Source: Trachythela sp. YZ-2020 | Lineage: Eukaryota; Cnidaria; Anthozoa; Malacalcyonacea; Clavulariidae | Assembly (NCBI GenBank): GCA_016169945.1 | Contig: JADLSH010000076.1 | Span: 1,741,001 to 1,805,000, forward strand | Length of the DNA stretch: 64,000 nucleotides | Direction: 5' to 3' | Shown: positions 12,127-22,814 of the stretch, piece after piece | How positions within the stretch are numbered: the first letter of the stretch is position 1 | Layout of the letters: each line of letters opens with the position of its first letter | Made by a program: the position numbers and the translations under genes | The notes under the pieces: generated by a model | Told to the model about the DNA's origin: nothing | What the model saw: the letters and a program-made list of their open reading frames with translations, nothing else | Database searches by the model: none

Positions 12127-13707
12127 TTGGGCATGGTATATTATTTGAATGGCATTGGAAATCACGATGTCGATGTTGACTATGCTACATACCGACTAGA
12201 TTGGCTCATTTCTTTGTGCACAAGGTTTGGAGATCATTTTGAAAAAGAAGAAACCTTTGTGGAGCATCTTCTTCAAGCCCAGGAATTGTTATCTGCTATA
12301 AATAGACGCGACAGGCAAAATACTTGTAGTTTTGTAACTGAACATGAGACAGATGCATGTTGTTCTACTCATACACCTGGAAGGCCAAGGCTTAAAATCC
12401 CAAAGGAACAAGTTTAACTTTTTGTAGATTATGGTTTTAAAGCTACAGACATTGCAAACATGGTGGGTATTAGCATCAAAACAATTCATTGAAGACTGTA
12501 TGAGTACAATTTGTCAATTAGAAAGTCGTATGCACTTTTGAGTGAAGAGGAACTAGATAACATTGTCATGGAAATCAGTTCAGAGTTTAAAAGCTGTGGT
12601 TACAAAGCAATGCGAGGTCATCTTCTTGCAAGAGGTTTCAAGTTGCAAGAGGAAAGAGTCCCAGAGGGAACTTTTGTTCGAGCACTTCAATTAAAAGTTA
12701 CCCATAGGAGAGTATACAATGTGCGAGGACCTCTTGCACTCTTGGCATATTGATGGCAACCATAAACTGAGATGACAAAAAATTTTTCATGATATATATT
12801 GGCCAGTAGCGGTGCACATTTTCAAGAAAGTTGGTTCTCCTGGGGGGAGGGGCTTGAAATTTACAGTTTATGTGTCTGATGACATGATGGTGTTAAATGC
12901 GTCTTCTTCTTATGACATATTTTGTAGACACATTTAATGGTACTGTGTGGTCGCACATAAGAGCCTGGTTAGCCAGTGGTGTACAAAACAAAATAGTGAC
13001 ACATACTTTTGTTGGTTGTCTTTACATTTATTACTCTATATTATTCTACATGGAAGAAGCAGGTTACTTAAATGTGAGCAATGAGGTACATATGTTCTGT
13101 TTGCACTACGTATTTATTGACAGAATAAACAAACATCTCTGTCACTTTGTTGATGGATGGAATGATCATCCCATACGAACAGCACAGAACCAGACACTAA
13201 ACCATCTGTGGATAAGTGGGTTGTGCAACATTGCTACAAGTAATGACTTAGCAGCACAAAGGATTCAAAATCAACCACTGCAGGTATGTTATGTCAATTT
13301 TCATGTGAATAAAGTATTGATTAACCTGTTAGCTGGCAATGCACCTAGATGCGCCCTTCTTCAGTATTTTACTCTATTAATGGGTTAATTTGAGAACTGT
13401 ACCTACAGTAAATGTAGTTGCACATTGAAAAATCGACACTTTAATTTCTATATTATAACCAACAGTTATGGACTGAGTATGGTATAGAGACAGAAGAACA
13501 TTCATTCTGTCCTGAAGCAGAATATGAAGTTGATGTGCAGGATGTGACCCAACCCATTTCAGACATTGATTTAGATGATCTAAAGACAAGATTCACCCAC
13601 TTCAAGATGATGATGCATATGGTATCAACACCTACATACAAGTGTGTCTGTTTGTAACAGAAAAGCTTCACCAGTCAACATCACAATTCCCAACACAAAG
13701 TGGATAA
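12127..13707 (+). pseudogene. Integrase-core (rve-like) transposase remnant
   Basis: Broken gene. Its N-terminal part (12127-12417) ends in GRPRLKIPKEQV before a stop. A helix-turn-helix-like piece (DIANMVGISIKTIH) and NLSIRKSYALLSEEELDNIV follow. The catalytic start WHIDGNHKL is visible in a shifted frame near 12748-12775. The second catalytic Asp segment is not recognisable. The C-terminal part (13020-13280) reads NEVHMFCLHYVFIDRINKHL and WNDHPIRTAQNQTLNHLW, where the Glu is the probable third catalytic residue. A last segment (13460-13707) is split by another shift. I recall this layout from a widespread metazoan integrase-core family, perhaps IS3EU-like; the superfamily name is uncertain. 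A second relative lies at 52.8-54.1 kb. Confidence 0.7.
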
Positions 13708-13759
13708 TAAAGTGATTTACATAAATTCAAAAGTGGGCATGCAATATAAAATATCGTGC

Positions 13760-14430
13760 AAATTCCTTTACCAGCAGACAATTTCAAAAAAATTATAAAA
13801 AAAGACAGATAGTATTATCTTACTTTTGAGTTTGTTACCAATAAAGATTCAGCACATTTATTATACTATCTCGAGTACGTTTTTAGCATTCATTTGTGAT
13901 TGCGTCCAGTTATTTTAACTTAGAATTTTGTCAGAATATAAATAATACATAGCAAGCGCATGGCACCTTTATACACAATCAAACTACAAACAATTGTTAG
14001 AACAAGTTTTTATGACCAAATGAACAGTATCTCATAATCAATAACCTTCTGTAACACATAGAGTATTTACACTTTGCACTTTTCCAAATCAGCATATATA
14101 TATGTGATTTGAAACAGTGGTGTGTATAGAGAGGGAAAGGGTCGAGCTCAGACAACATCTGGTAATCTATTAGGAAACTGGATTCCTGTTGGCATTAAAA
14201 TTAAATTGCAATTTGCAAGTAGTTCTGAATCTGATGATCATAATCTGCAGTTAGGTTCAATAATTTGATGTACTAGAAATTAGTGAATAAATATTGTATG
14301 ATATTTCGCAATATTACCAACTTGTTGGAGAATCTCGATGCCTTCCCCTCGCTAAAAATTTCAGGCTACACCTCTGATATTGAAGATACGTAAATCTTGC
14401 TCCACGCATCTTTTGCTCTTGCTCCATGCA
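13760..14430. other. Intergenic, no feature recognised
   Basis: AT-rich non-coding sequence between the integrase remnant and the HECT fragment; only short low-complexity TA runs (about 14095-14103) were noted. Confidence 0.35.
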
Positions 14431-14435
14431 TCACA

Positions 14436-14912
14436 TCATGCTGAAACAACATTGATTCCTCCAGGCAGAACATAACGGGTGATGAATTGTAATACATCAT
14501 TAAGGTTGAGAACAATTTCTGGTGAAGATGACGTAGTACTCAAAACGCCATCTAGCACAGTGCGGATAATTGCACCTTGACAAACTTGTTTGAGAAACTG
14601 GTTGAAATTATAAGCTATCACTTCCTCACTAGCTCTCTTTGTGGAGCCTTTTACTGAAAAGATTGGCGTGAATTGCTTCCATACACCTTCTTCCACAATT
14701 TCAACATGAGCAAGTTCCTTGAATGCTTGCTCAGGGTATTTCTTCATTATGGCCAGTACGTTAAACAATGACAAGCCCTCTTGACAGCTGTAAATTTCTT
14801 CTGCTACAGAACTCAGCATGATGTGTTTAAAGTGCATATAAACCCTGTGGGATTTTGGTCTAGTTTGAAAGTACAGGTTAAGAAACTGATATATTTCAAA
14901 GCAAAATCGCAT
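14436..14912 (-). pseudogene. HECT E3 ligase fragment lacking catalytic cysteine
   Basis: A 158-residue minus-strand frame with the second half of a HECT-type fold: SLFNVLAIMKKYPEQAFKEL, then WKQFTPIFSVKGSTKRASEE and NLNDVLQFITRYVLPGGI, which align in order with KKHPPVFASFF, FWSLDGSNARTRE and IEDVLAFITGADHIPPLGF of the intact HECT gene at 41.5 kb. The frame stops just after the PGGI position, before the strand that should carry the thioester cysteine. It is therefore either a truncated copy or a gene whose last exon is missing. It sits head-to-head with the P2X7-domain gene that starts 194 bp away. Confidence 0.65.
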
Positions 14913-15105
14913 TCTGTTTAAAGACCTTTGTGCAATCGCTCTTCAAAAGTTGTATTTTCCACATATTTTTCCCCGTACGCGATCTGGGAACGAGTTGAGT
15001 TAATTATTCGGTGACGTAACGTGAGTAACCCATGCAGGCTTTATATGCAGGCCATGCTGTTGTTTACCAAGGTTGTTTACATTGCTCGTTTGTTAAAAAT
15101 ATAAA

Positions 15106-16563
15106 ATGTCATCGCCCGGGTCTTCGTCTAAATATTCTGAATCATCTGAGGATGAAGTTTATGACTTTGAAGTGGACGACAGTGTCATCGTCGATACTTC
15201 ATCGGCAAGTACTATATTTAGTTTTCCTTACGAAGAAGAGCCCTTAGCCGACGAACATTGGCAAGCAAATTACGCAAGGGAACTATCAGAAGATGAGGAA
15301 AAACTAAACAGTTTAAAAATGCGAATGAATGGAACAAAAGCCCTGAGTGAATGGTAAGCTAGTGTAACGAGTACTTTGTGTTATCAGTCCAAAATAAGTA
15401 TCTGATTGAAGAGGAATATTAATCTTTATTGACATTGTATAGTTGCACGTGCGGGCACTGTCGAACAGAATTACTGCAGAATGCCTACGAGTGTCTTTGT
15501 TGTGGAGAGATAGACCGATGTGTTGAAGCCCTCAACAAAGACGAAGTCATTTCGGAGGTCGCTGTCGCTCCTGCTTGCATAACTCTACATCCAGGTTTTA
15601 CTACGATTTGCTTAGACAATTGGTCCCTACGACATGCTGCGAATAAGCTTCGCACGAAAGAAAAGAAGAAGTACAAGCAAACAAAATCTGAAGAAACGTA
15701 AGTGTTCATTCTATTTGCGCTAATTTTTATGTTCACTTTCTTTCATGAAACGTTGAAGTCATCCGAACAAACATTGATTATTCACAGCCTGATTTTATAC
15801 AGTATAAATGTTATGTCAGCAAGAACATTGTAGAGTATTAACTTTATTATGCACCTATAAATGTTTTTAATGTTATTATATATCCATGTTTTAGGGTAGT
15901 TAATACTAGTTAGTACATATTTCTATTTGATAAACCAATTCCGTGCACCGATGAGTTCGAAAAGTGTAACACACTGCGACGGCTAAGGTCGGCCATAATT
16001 ATTATGTTGCTAGTAAAATTTTATTTTGTTGGGGCATTTGATTTCTATAGTTCTCGCAGATGTTTACGAAAAAGGCAGTGTTTGACTCCAAAAACTGACT
16101 GCTAATTGGACTTTATATAAGGCTTTTTGAACAACGTTTTGGCAGGGGTGGGAATACAATTATTGTTTTAACATCCTAAAAGTGAAATTCCTGGGTATAT
16201 GCCCGGGGAGAGAATGTTACTCGTTAGTACATACATACATAGCAATTGGTGCATATTTATGCATAAGCCTGAAATAAATTTGAATACACTATATGGAATT
16301 GCACAGCACACTATGGGATTGTGGCTGTGAACACGAAAAGATAATTTGAATCAATTCTAAATCCAGCTCTTATATTATAGGTTTTTCCGGAGTATTGCAT
16401 ACAGGAATTCACCTTTTTCATTTATGGATGCCTTGGAAGGGTAAGGCACCCACTTCCATCGTGTGCATATAATGCAATTAGAAAGCAGTTCAATGCACCA
16501 AAAGAGGAGGCTTTTCGTGGTTATGAAGAAGAATCCTCATCGGATGAAGAAGCATTAGACTAG
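15106..16563 (+). pseudogene. Stand-alone P2X7-type intracellular (zinc-binding) domain gene, one-base break
   Basis: Three exons with consistent phases: 15106-15353 (acidic, Ser-rich leader from ATG 15106), 15443-15698, and 16381-16563 ending at TAG. Exon 2 holds the cysteine pattern CCTCGHCRTELLQNAYECLCC, ERC-like IDRC, then ACITLHPGFTTICLDNWSLRHAA. Exon 3 resumes FRSIAYR and, one base out of frame from about 16406, continues LGRVRHPLPSCAYNAIRKQF and an acidic tail. This is the pattern of the cytoplasmic C-terminal domain of P2X7 receptors, which in many aquatic invertebrates occurs without the channel part. No transmembrane segment is present. The single-base deletion between Arg and Phe of the AYRxF motif would terminate the protein early, so it is either a recent pseudogene or carries a sequence error. 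Confidence 0.75.
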
Positions 16564-19043
16564 TATATATCTCAGAAACTGAACTAGCTAGTGTTACATA
16601 AATTTAATATAAACATAAATTTGGCATGACACAGTCACATGCAATTCAGGTTTGTCATTGGGATGATGTCCTGTTTCTAGGACATTCCTTGATGTTCTTG
16701 TGGCCTTTCATGAAGTTCTTACAATGTGAACATCTTGGTTTGGACCGAGGTTGTTTTGACTTCTGAGAGTTATTGCTTTGGTTTACTGTAAATGACATTG
16801 ATTATAAAAGTTAAATTAAATTTCTTATTTAAGGGGACTTATTAAGAGGGTATTTTTCAGGGCTGAGACAGTTTTGTAATTAATATTATACAACGTACAA
16901 CTTTTAAAATTTTTTAAAGAAGTAATACATTTTCAGCCCTCAAATTTAGGAACACTGAGAATCAAACACTCTGTTATAAATACAGTACAAATAGCTATAA
17001 TTACCTGCTGATTCTTCAGTTGTTGTTCCTGGTACATCTACAGCAGTCATTGTTTTCCTCTGCTTCCACTTGTCCACTGCTTCAGTTTTAGACTGCTTGT
17101 CGAGCATAGTGTTCATAGCGGCTGGGGCAGACTCCTGAATTTCAGTAGCAACTTCCTCCAGTTTTTCCCAATCGGTCTGCAGGAATGTCTGATAAATGGC
17201 ATCAACATATTCTAAGACACATAACAAATGGATGATTATTAAAACTTGCAAAAGACTCATGTATTTATCTGAGTACCTATAAACAACAAGAATCATATTT
17301 ATATACATCACATTTTGATAGTTCCTACTTTTAAAACTGTAAAAGTGATTCTAAGCAAACTTACCAAAGTTCTGTTTAACACGGACACTCCTTACTGTAG
17401 CTTCCCATTTTTGAATTTGGGGTAGATAACTGAAAACGTTCTGTGCCATCTTCATTTTTCTTCAATTCTCTTCGTAAGTTAATATTGAAGTGGATTATTG
17501 CTAAGATGTGTCTGTAAAGAGACAATATTGTATAATTAGCCATTACATTATTTACTCTCCTTGACAAAATAATCTGATGTTAAACAGATTAAATAAAGTA
17601 AGTGCACATTGCAGCTTTTAAAATGGCATGGAGTGGATATAATATCCTATATATGGTTGAATATGTTAAATAATTAATTTTTTTTATTGGCCTGCACAAT
17701 AGGGGGTCAGATTTGCCCTTCACATGGAGTCAATAAATGATAAATACATCCTTAACATACCTAATTACCATCCCTTGGTATGTGTATGCAATCATCTTTG
17801 GTGCAAAATGGTTTAAAACTGAATGAAAACCTTCTAAACAGCTTGTTTGTTCCATGGGGGATGCTTTCATGATACCTTTCTTCAAATGTTTTTTTGTCAG
17901 AGTGGAAACCAACTTCTCATACAACAGGGAATCTGCATATACAAAAAAAATACAATCGCAATGTGAATAGTAAGAGAGGAACATAGATCAGATTACCATA
18001 AACGCTTTGAGGCCTTTATCATTCCTTGCTCTAGCTCCTAAGTGAAGACCATGTCAAATACTTCACAAGACCATCTGCAACATTTCTATAATTTGGTTTT
18101 AACACATAATGCCAAAGTTCTCCATCTTAGTTTGACATTAGAAAGAGCATGGGGCTGCTTTGGCTGTATTGCAAATGCATTTTGTGTGGTGATATTCTTA
18201 CCTTTCTTCAGCCATTCTCTTGGTTGAATCTCACCATGGGCACATTTACTGAATAATGGCTCATCGAGATTTTCGTGTTCATTTACCACATGACTGAGGA
18301 AGGACTTAAACTTGGCCCATATTAAGTTGCCATTTCCTAAAAATGTGGATGTTGCACTCCACACAAAATGTCTCTCACATGGGCGAATCCACTGTTGAAG
18401 ATTTTCATTCCCCTTCTCCTTGCTTAGCTTGTTCAATACTTTTCCAATTTCTGCATGGGAAAGTTACAATTAATAGGGAGCTTGTAAAATATCTAACACC
18501 AACCCCCCCTATCAAGTAAAAATCCCCTTAAGCTACCCTATAAGTAGTACTCATAAGCCTTACTTTTCTTAATGTACCATAGATCGAAATAGTGTGTTAT
18601 GTGACCTAGCCTCTCGCGCATATGCTTGACAATTGATGTGTGGCGGTCTGTAACAAAGGTGGAAATGGCTATGCCACAGCTGATCAAATATGACATGCAC
18701 CTCTGAAAACTCAGGTACTCCATTGCGGGACTATTCCTGCCTCATTCCGCTAAAACAACAAAGATTGTGAATTAAACAATGGCAGTATCTCCTAATTCTT
18801 CAACTTCAATTATTTGTACCTGGACTAGTGTGAAGTGGATAATCATAGGCATGGAGCAGCAAAATATTGTGTATGCACAATATTTTGCTGAGTGTCCCAT
18901 GCTATCATGCCTGCCATCTCCCCCAAGAACCACAGGTGTTTTCAGCCCCTTTATTTTGTCTAACATGGTTTGCTGATATTTTCTCCAGTGAACCATAACT
19001 GTTGGGAAAAGCAATTCCTAAGAAAACCGGAGTGACTGAATGA

Positions 19044-19529
19044 GCATTGGGTCATTCCAGAAAACAGTGGCGTAGTTAATGGAGGCGAGTGGCGACCGCC
19101 CCAATTGCTTTCAAGACCATTCTCAGAAGTATAAATCCGTGTAGAAGTTGGGTGGTGGCGGTATAATCATGTCTTTATGCACAATATAATCCTTGGAATT
19201 CTGCAAAATCTCACCCTGAAAATGCAGGAAATCGCATCTGAGGGACTCTAGATTTCAAAATTTTCCGGGGGGCATCCCCCGGACTCCCCTAGAATGGCTC
19301 ACGCCTTCGGCATTCGCATCTCGCCCCCCCCCCAAAACAATGACCCTACGCCACTGCCAGAAAATATCTATACCTCCTCCCCACGGAGAAAATTGGAAGT
19401 TAACCTCTACCCCTTCAGATATCCCAATACAATATAGTGCTAAAATCAGGAACAAATTTTTATACCCTTCGGACCACAGAAATTTCCTCTGTGGGGGAAG
19501 TGTGGATCTTCTCTGGAATGACCCATTGT
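19044..19529. mobile_element. MITE with TGGGTCATTCCAGA termini, in THAP-transposase intron
   Basis: Left end GCATTGGGTCATTCCAGAAA at 19044 and an inverted, diverged end (TCTCTGGAATGACCCATT) near 19512-19529. Once the nested element at 19065-19356 is removed, the left arm continues into a CTCCTCCCCACGGAGAAAAT segment mirrored by ATTTCCTCTGTGGGGGAAG at the right. Another end of the same family lies at 20012-20032 (exact 21-bp reverse complement of 19044-19064), and a further one near 53250-53280. Confidence 0.7.
19065..19356. mobile_element. hAT-type non-autonomous element with exact 8-bp target duplication
   Basis: The 292-bp element starts CAGTGGCGTAG (19065-19075) and ends with the exact reverse complement CTACGCCACTG (19346-19356). 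It is flanked on both sides by CCAGAAAA (19057-19064 and 19357-19364), a perfect 8-bp target-site duplication, the signature of hAT insertions. It interrupts the left arm of the surrounding MITE. No coding capacity. Confidence 0.9.
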
Positions 19530-20011
19530 AAAAAATAGCAGGTGTACACAAGTAAATGGGTTATTGCAGAATAGATACACTCCAAAGAGAAAATTGGTGC
19601 TGATCAGGGAGGAGAAGGATAAAATATTCATCTAAAATAAAATGCACTAGAGTGGCCAAATGAGGGTTGACTTCCATATATAGGCATAGGAAGAAACTTT
19701 GAATTGGAGGACTCTTCCTCTTAAAGGCATCTCTTCTCTTAGAAAAGGGCACTTTCTCCATTTTTAGCTGGAAAAAAGGGCACTTTGAAGAAAACTTGGA
19801 GTATGCCCCGTGTCCCCACACCACTGTATCTAACTCCAAGTCAGTACACAAGTTTGCCATGTAGTTGTATGATTTCAGCAAACACTCTCTTTTAGTTGGG
19901 ATAACTGATCATAAATATCAACAGGTAACAGTGATATTCATCATACTGCATGTGCCCCATTCCTAGCCACTGTTAACTTCCATTTCCTATGTGCAGGGGA
20001 AGGTGTGAATA

Positions 20012-20032
20012 TTTTCTGGAATGACCCAATGC
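20012..20032. repeat. Second right-end copy of the TGGGTCATTCC MITE family
   Basis: Perfect 21-bp reverse complement of 19044-19064 (TTTTCTGGAATGACCCAATGC). The upstream sequence GGAAATGGAAGTTAAC, read on the other strand, also matches the inner left arm, so the outer element could alternatively be a 989-bp unit spanning 19044-20032. Confidence 0.7.
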
Positions 20033-22814
20033 TGCATTTGATTTAAATCACTGGTGAGTTTATTCACACTAATATGAATTTAGACCAGTTGTTTGTTGCA
20101 AGCTGCAGCATTTTTGTATAACTTGACATAAATGATTTAAAACAATTCCACTTACCCTTTGATGTTTAAAGAATGTGGTTAAAGACATGGCATGAAGTCC
20201 CATGTGTGAAAACACACGTAAAACTTTGGTTGCTGAACTACCAGATAACAGTATAGCCTAAGATAGTAATAAGTTCCCAGCAGGAATTTTACAGCCTGCT
20301 ATGTATGGTTGTGATTTCCAAGTGTTGTCTTTCTTAGTACAAGCAGGGTTGCCACATGATGTAGTAACTTTAACCATAGTTCCAAATTGTGAGACGTCAA
20401 CAAGAGGGTTTTCAGTCTTACAGGAAGGACATATTTGGAAAAGGAGCAACAATTGTGACAAGAAAACAAGGAATTTGGGTTGTTTTCTAAGGTTGCTTTC
20501 TCCGTGTTTACCCTGTGGATTAGAACAAATATGTGTCAGATCTATTTAAAAAGGTACCTAATTAAACTCAGTATATTAAAATCAGTAAAAGTCGATATCG
20601 TTTCAGTTCGAGTTAGATTGCATTTCGAATAAAATGCATTTTAAAAAGCTAGTTTAGAAAAAGTCCGAAATTTGGGAAATATTTATGAAATTGGAAGTAT
20701 TTGACATTTATACCTTTGTGTCTCGTAATGTCTTATTATATATATATATGTAGTGATATAAAAGTATAAAACCTTTGACAACCAAATACGCATTAATTAC
20801 AATAATCGTCAAATGAATAGCGACAATGATGGGAAAAATAAATAAGATTTGCTGACAAGATGATTCTAAAAGCTACCGAGACTCCGAGAGGTGCAAGTTT
20901 GAAAACGAATCAGTATCGTTTTATATACATCAACATTTAAATTATATTTATTGCCAATGCGAAGTAAACAAATTCTGAGTAAACAGATTTTCTTTTAAAA
21001 TAAGAATTACTTACATGGTTAGTAGCATTTGTATTTTGTACACACCGCCAAATGTTTTATACTACCATGTTTTGAGTACTTTTGAGTACTTTTGATCGAC
21101 GAGGCTCGAGTTTTGACAATTATTTTATACATATTCACGCAACACGCCCCCTATTAAATTTGTCAATTTCATGACATAAAGTTTAAAAAGACATTTCTGC
21201 GTAAACAAATCTATTTTCGAATTTGAAGAATTTTGACGGTACAAGCTTGCAAATGGTTTTTAAAACGGTAATAAACGATAAATCTTATACTTATTGCATT
21301 GATTTGTCTCGCCTACATCTGACTCTTCGCTTTCAGGACTTTCAGATTCGAGTTCAGATTCAGTTTCCATGTCATAAATATCCTCTTCGTCTGACATTTC
21401 AATTTCATTCTCGATGTCGCTATCCTTGTCGACGTCGCTATCCTCTTTTGTCTGCTCTTTTCTATTGTCATGTTTTGTGTCGTCGAAAGCCTTTTCCGGA
21501 GTTTTCTCCCTAACTTGGACGGCTCCTTGTAATTCATCAAGTTTCTTTATCTCTATAAAAAATAAGACAGCCAAATTATATGCGACGTCAAGAGATATTT
21601 TACAATCAACATTCACAATTTGTCGATTACCTTTGGTGAGTAGTTTAATATTTTCAACCTTCATCTGCAATTTTCTATTCAACTGTCTTATTGTTTCACG
21701 ATATTCGACACATTCGCGACACGGTTGAGGTGTAGTTTGACAAAACCCATTTGTCGACTGAAAAACCACATATCTCACCATCATGGCGTTTATTCCAATA
21801 TTAATAATCTATAAAGTGTTTTTAAAAATCGTATACCTGTACTTCAATTTGTACTCAATTGTCCTAAACTGCTCATCAGTGGTTATCTGCTCCTTGTCAA
21901 TCTCCTTGTCGCTTTCCGATATATAGAAGGTATCAATTCCTTCTCCAAACATATCGTTTTCGTTAACGATGCGATCTAAGTTTTCATCTTGACCAGCAGT
22001 CGAAGAACATGGCTCTTCACTGGACAAAATATTTCTTACAAGCTAAAAAGGATAGAACTACGAGTTAAATGTTGTTCAGCTGTTAATATATTAGCTAAAT
22101 ACGAAAAAGCATCTTATAATATTATTGAAAACCATATTTCACACTTAATAAATTAAAGCCACAAGATGCACGGTAAACTTACTAGTCTACGTTCCTTTCA
22201 GAAGGTGTATTCTCTTCTAGTGATACGTCCGAAACATGAATCGATGGGAAAGCCAACACACCAACTTCATCTGATATAAGCACGGGTAAATAGGAGCTTG
22301 TTTGTCCTGGTAAATTCTTACATTTTCTTTTGAAATCCTTGGGTTGGAAGTGAAGTGAACAAATGATTGATCTCCTAGATATAGGGAATTTTGCCCGTTT
22401 TAAAGAAACAAAATCTATCCACTTCTTCCTTCTCTTCTTTTTCACCAGATCTTCACTCTCGTAAAACGGAATCTGGTGAAGTCCTATGCCTTTTTCTGGG
22501 CAAGGAACACTCGAACACCCAGCAACAATACAGCGACTTGGCATGATTAGCACACTATTGATCTGTGACAGCTGCGAGTTACTCATGTTACGTCACAGGC
22601 TCTAAAATTGACCGCGCAGTACCAGTATCGGCGGGAAACCGAGCGATTCGAATTGGCCAATTTTACCAACTTTGATGAAACGTAGCAGTAAAAATATATG
22701 TTCGATTGAAATAAAATTTTCAAATTTGGGTCTTTCGCATCAATTAGATTCGAAAGGAATCAAAACTAATTTGGGTTTATATGCACTTTAACAGCAGCCT
22801 TTAAAATTCCTTCT

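Larger units (their letters stand above)
16655..22544 (-). pseudogene. THAP-domain transposase gene, about 12 exons
   Basis: Minus-strand exons: 22544-~22192 (THAP finger from ATG 22544: MPSRCIVAGC, W of KKWIDFV, CSLHFQPKDF), 22042-21837, 21757-21631, 21552-21291 (acidic linker), 20512-20156 (zinc ribbon CPSCKTEN...CGNPACTKKD, then AGCKIPAGNLLLS), 19017-18820 (VVLGGDGRHDSMGHSAKY, likely first catalytic Asp), 18749-18564 (FVTDRHTSIVKHM, HYFDLWY), 18450-18202, 17932-17761 (SCLEGFHSVLNHFAPKM), 17511-17365, 17211-17005, 16785-16655 (zinc knuckle CSHCKNFMKGHKNIKEC). DNA-binding THAP plus RNase-H-like core indicates a cut-and-paste transposase; I recall this layout from a large uncharacterised metazoan family, possibly Kolobok, but am unsure. 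A nonsense TAG at 20258-20260 after NLLLS, and one-base shifts near 18742 and 17433, disable it. Confidence 0.75.
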
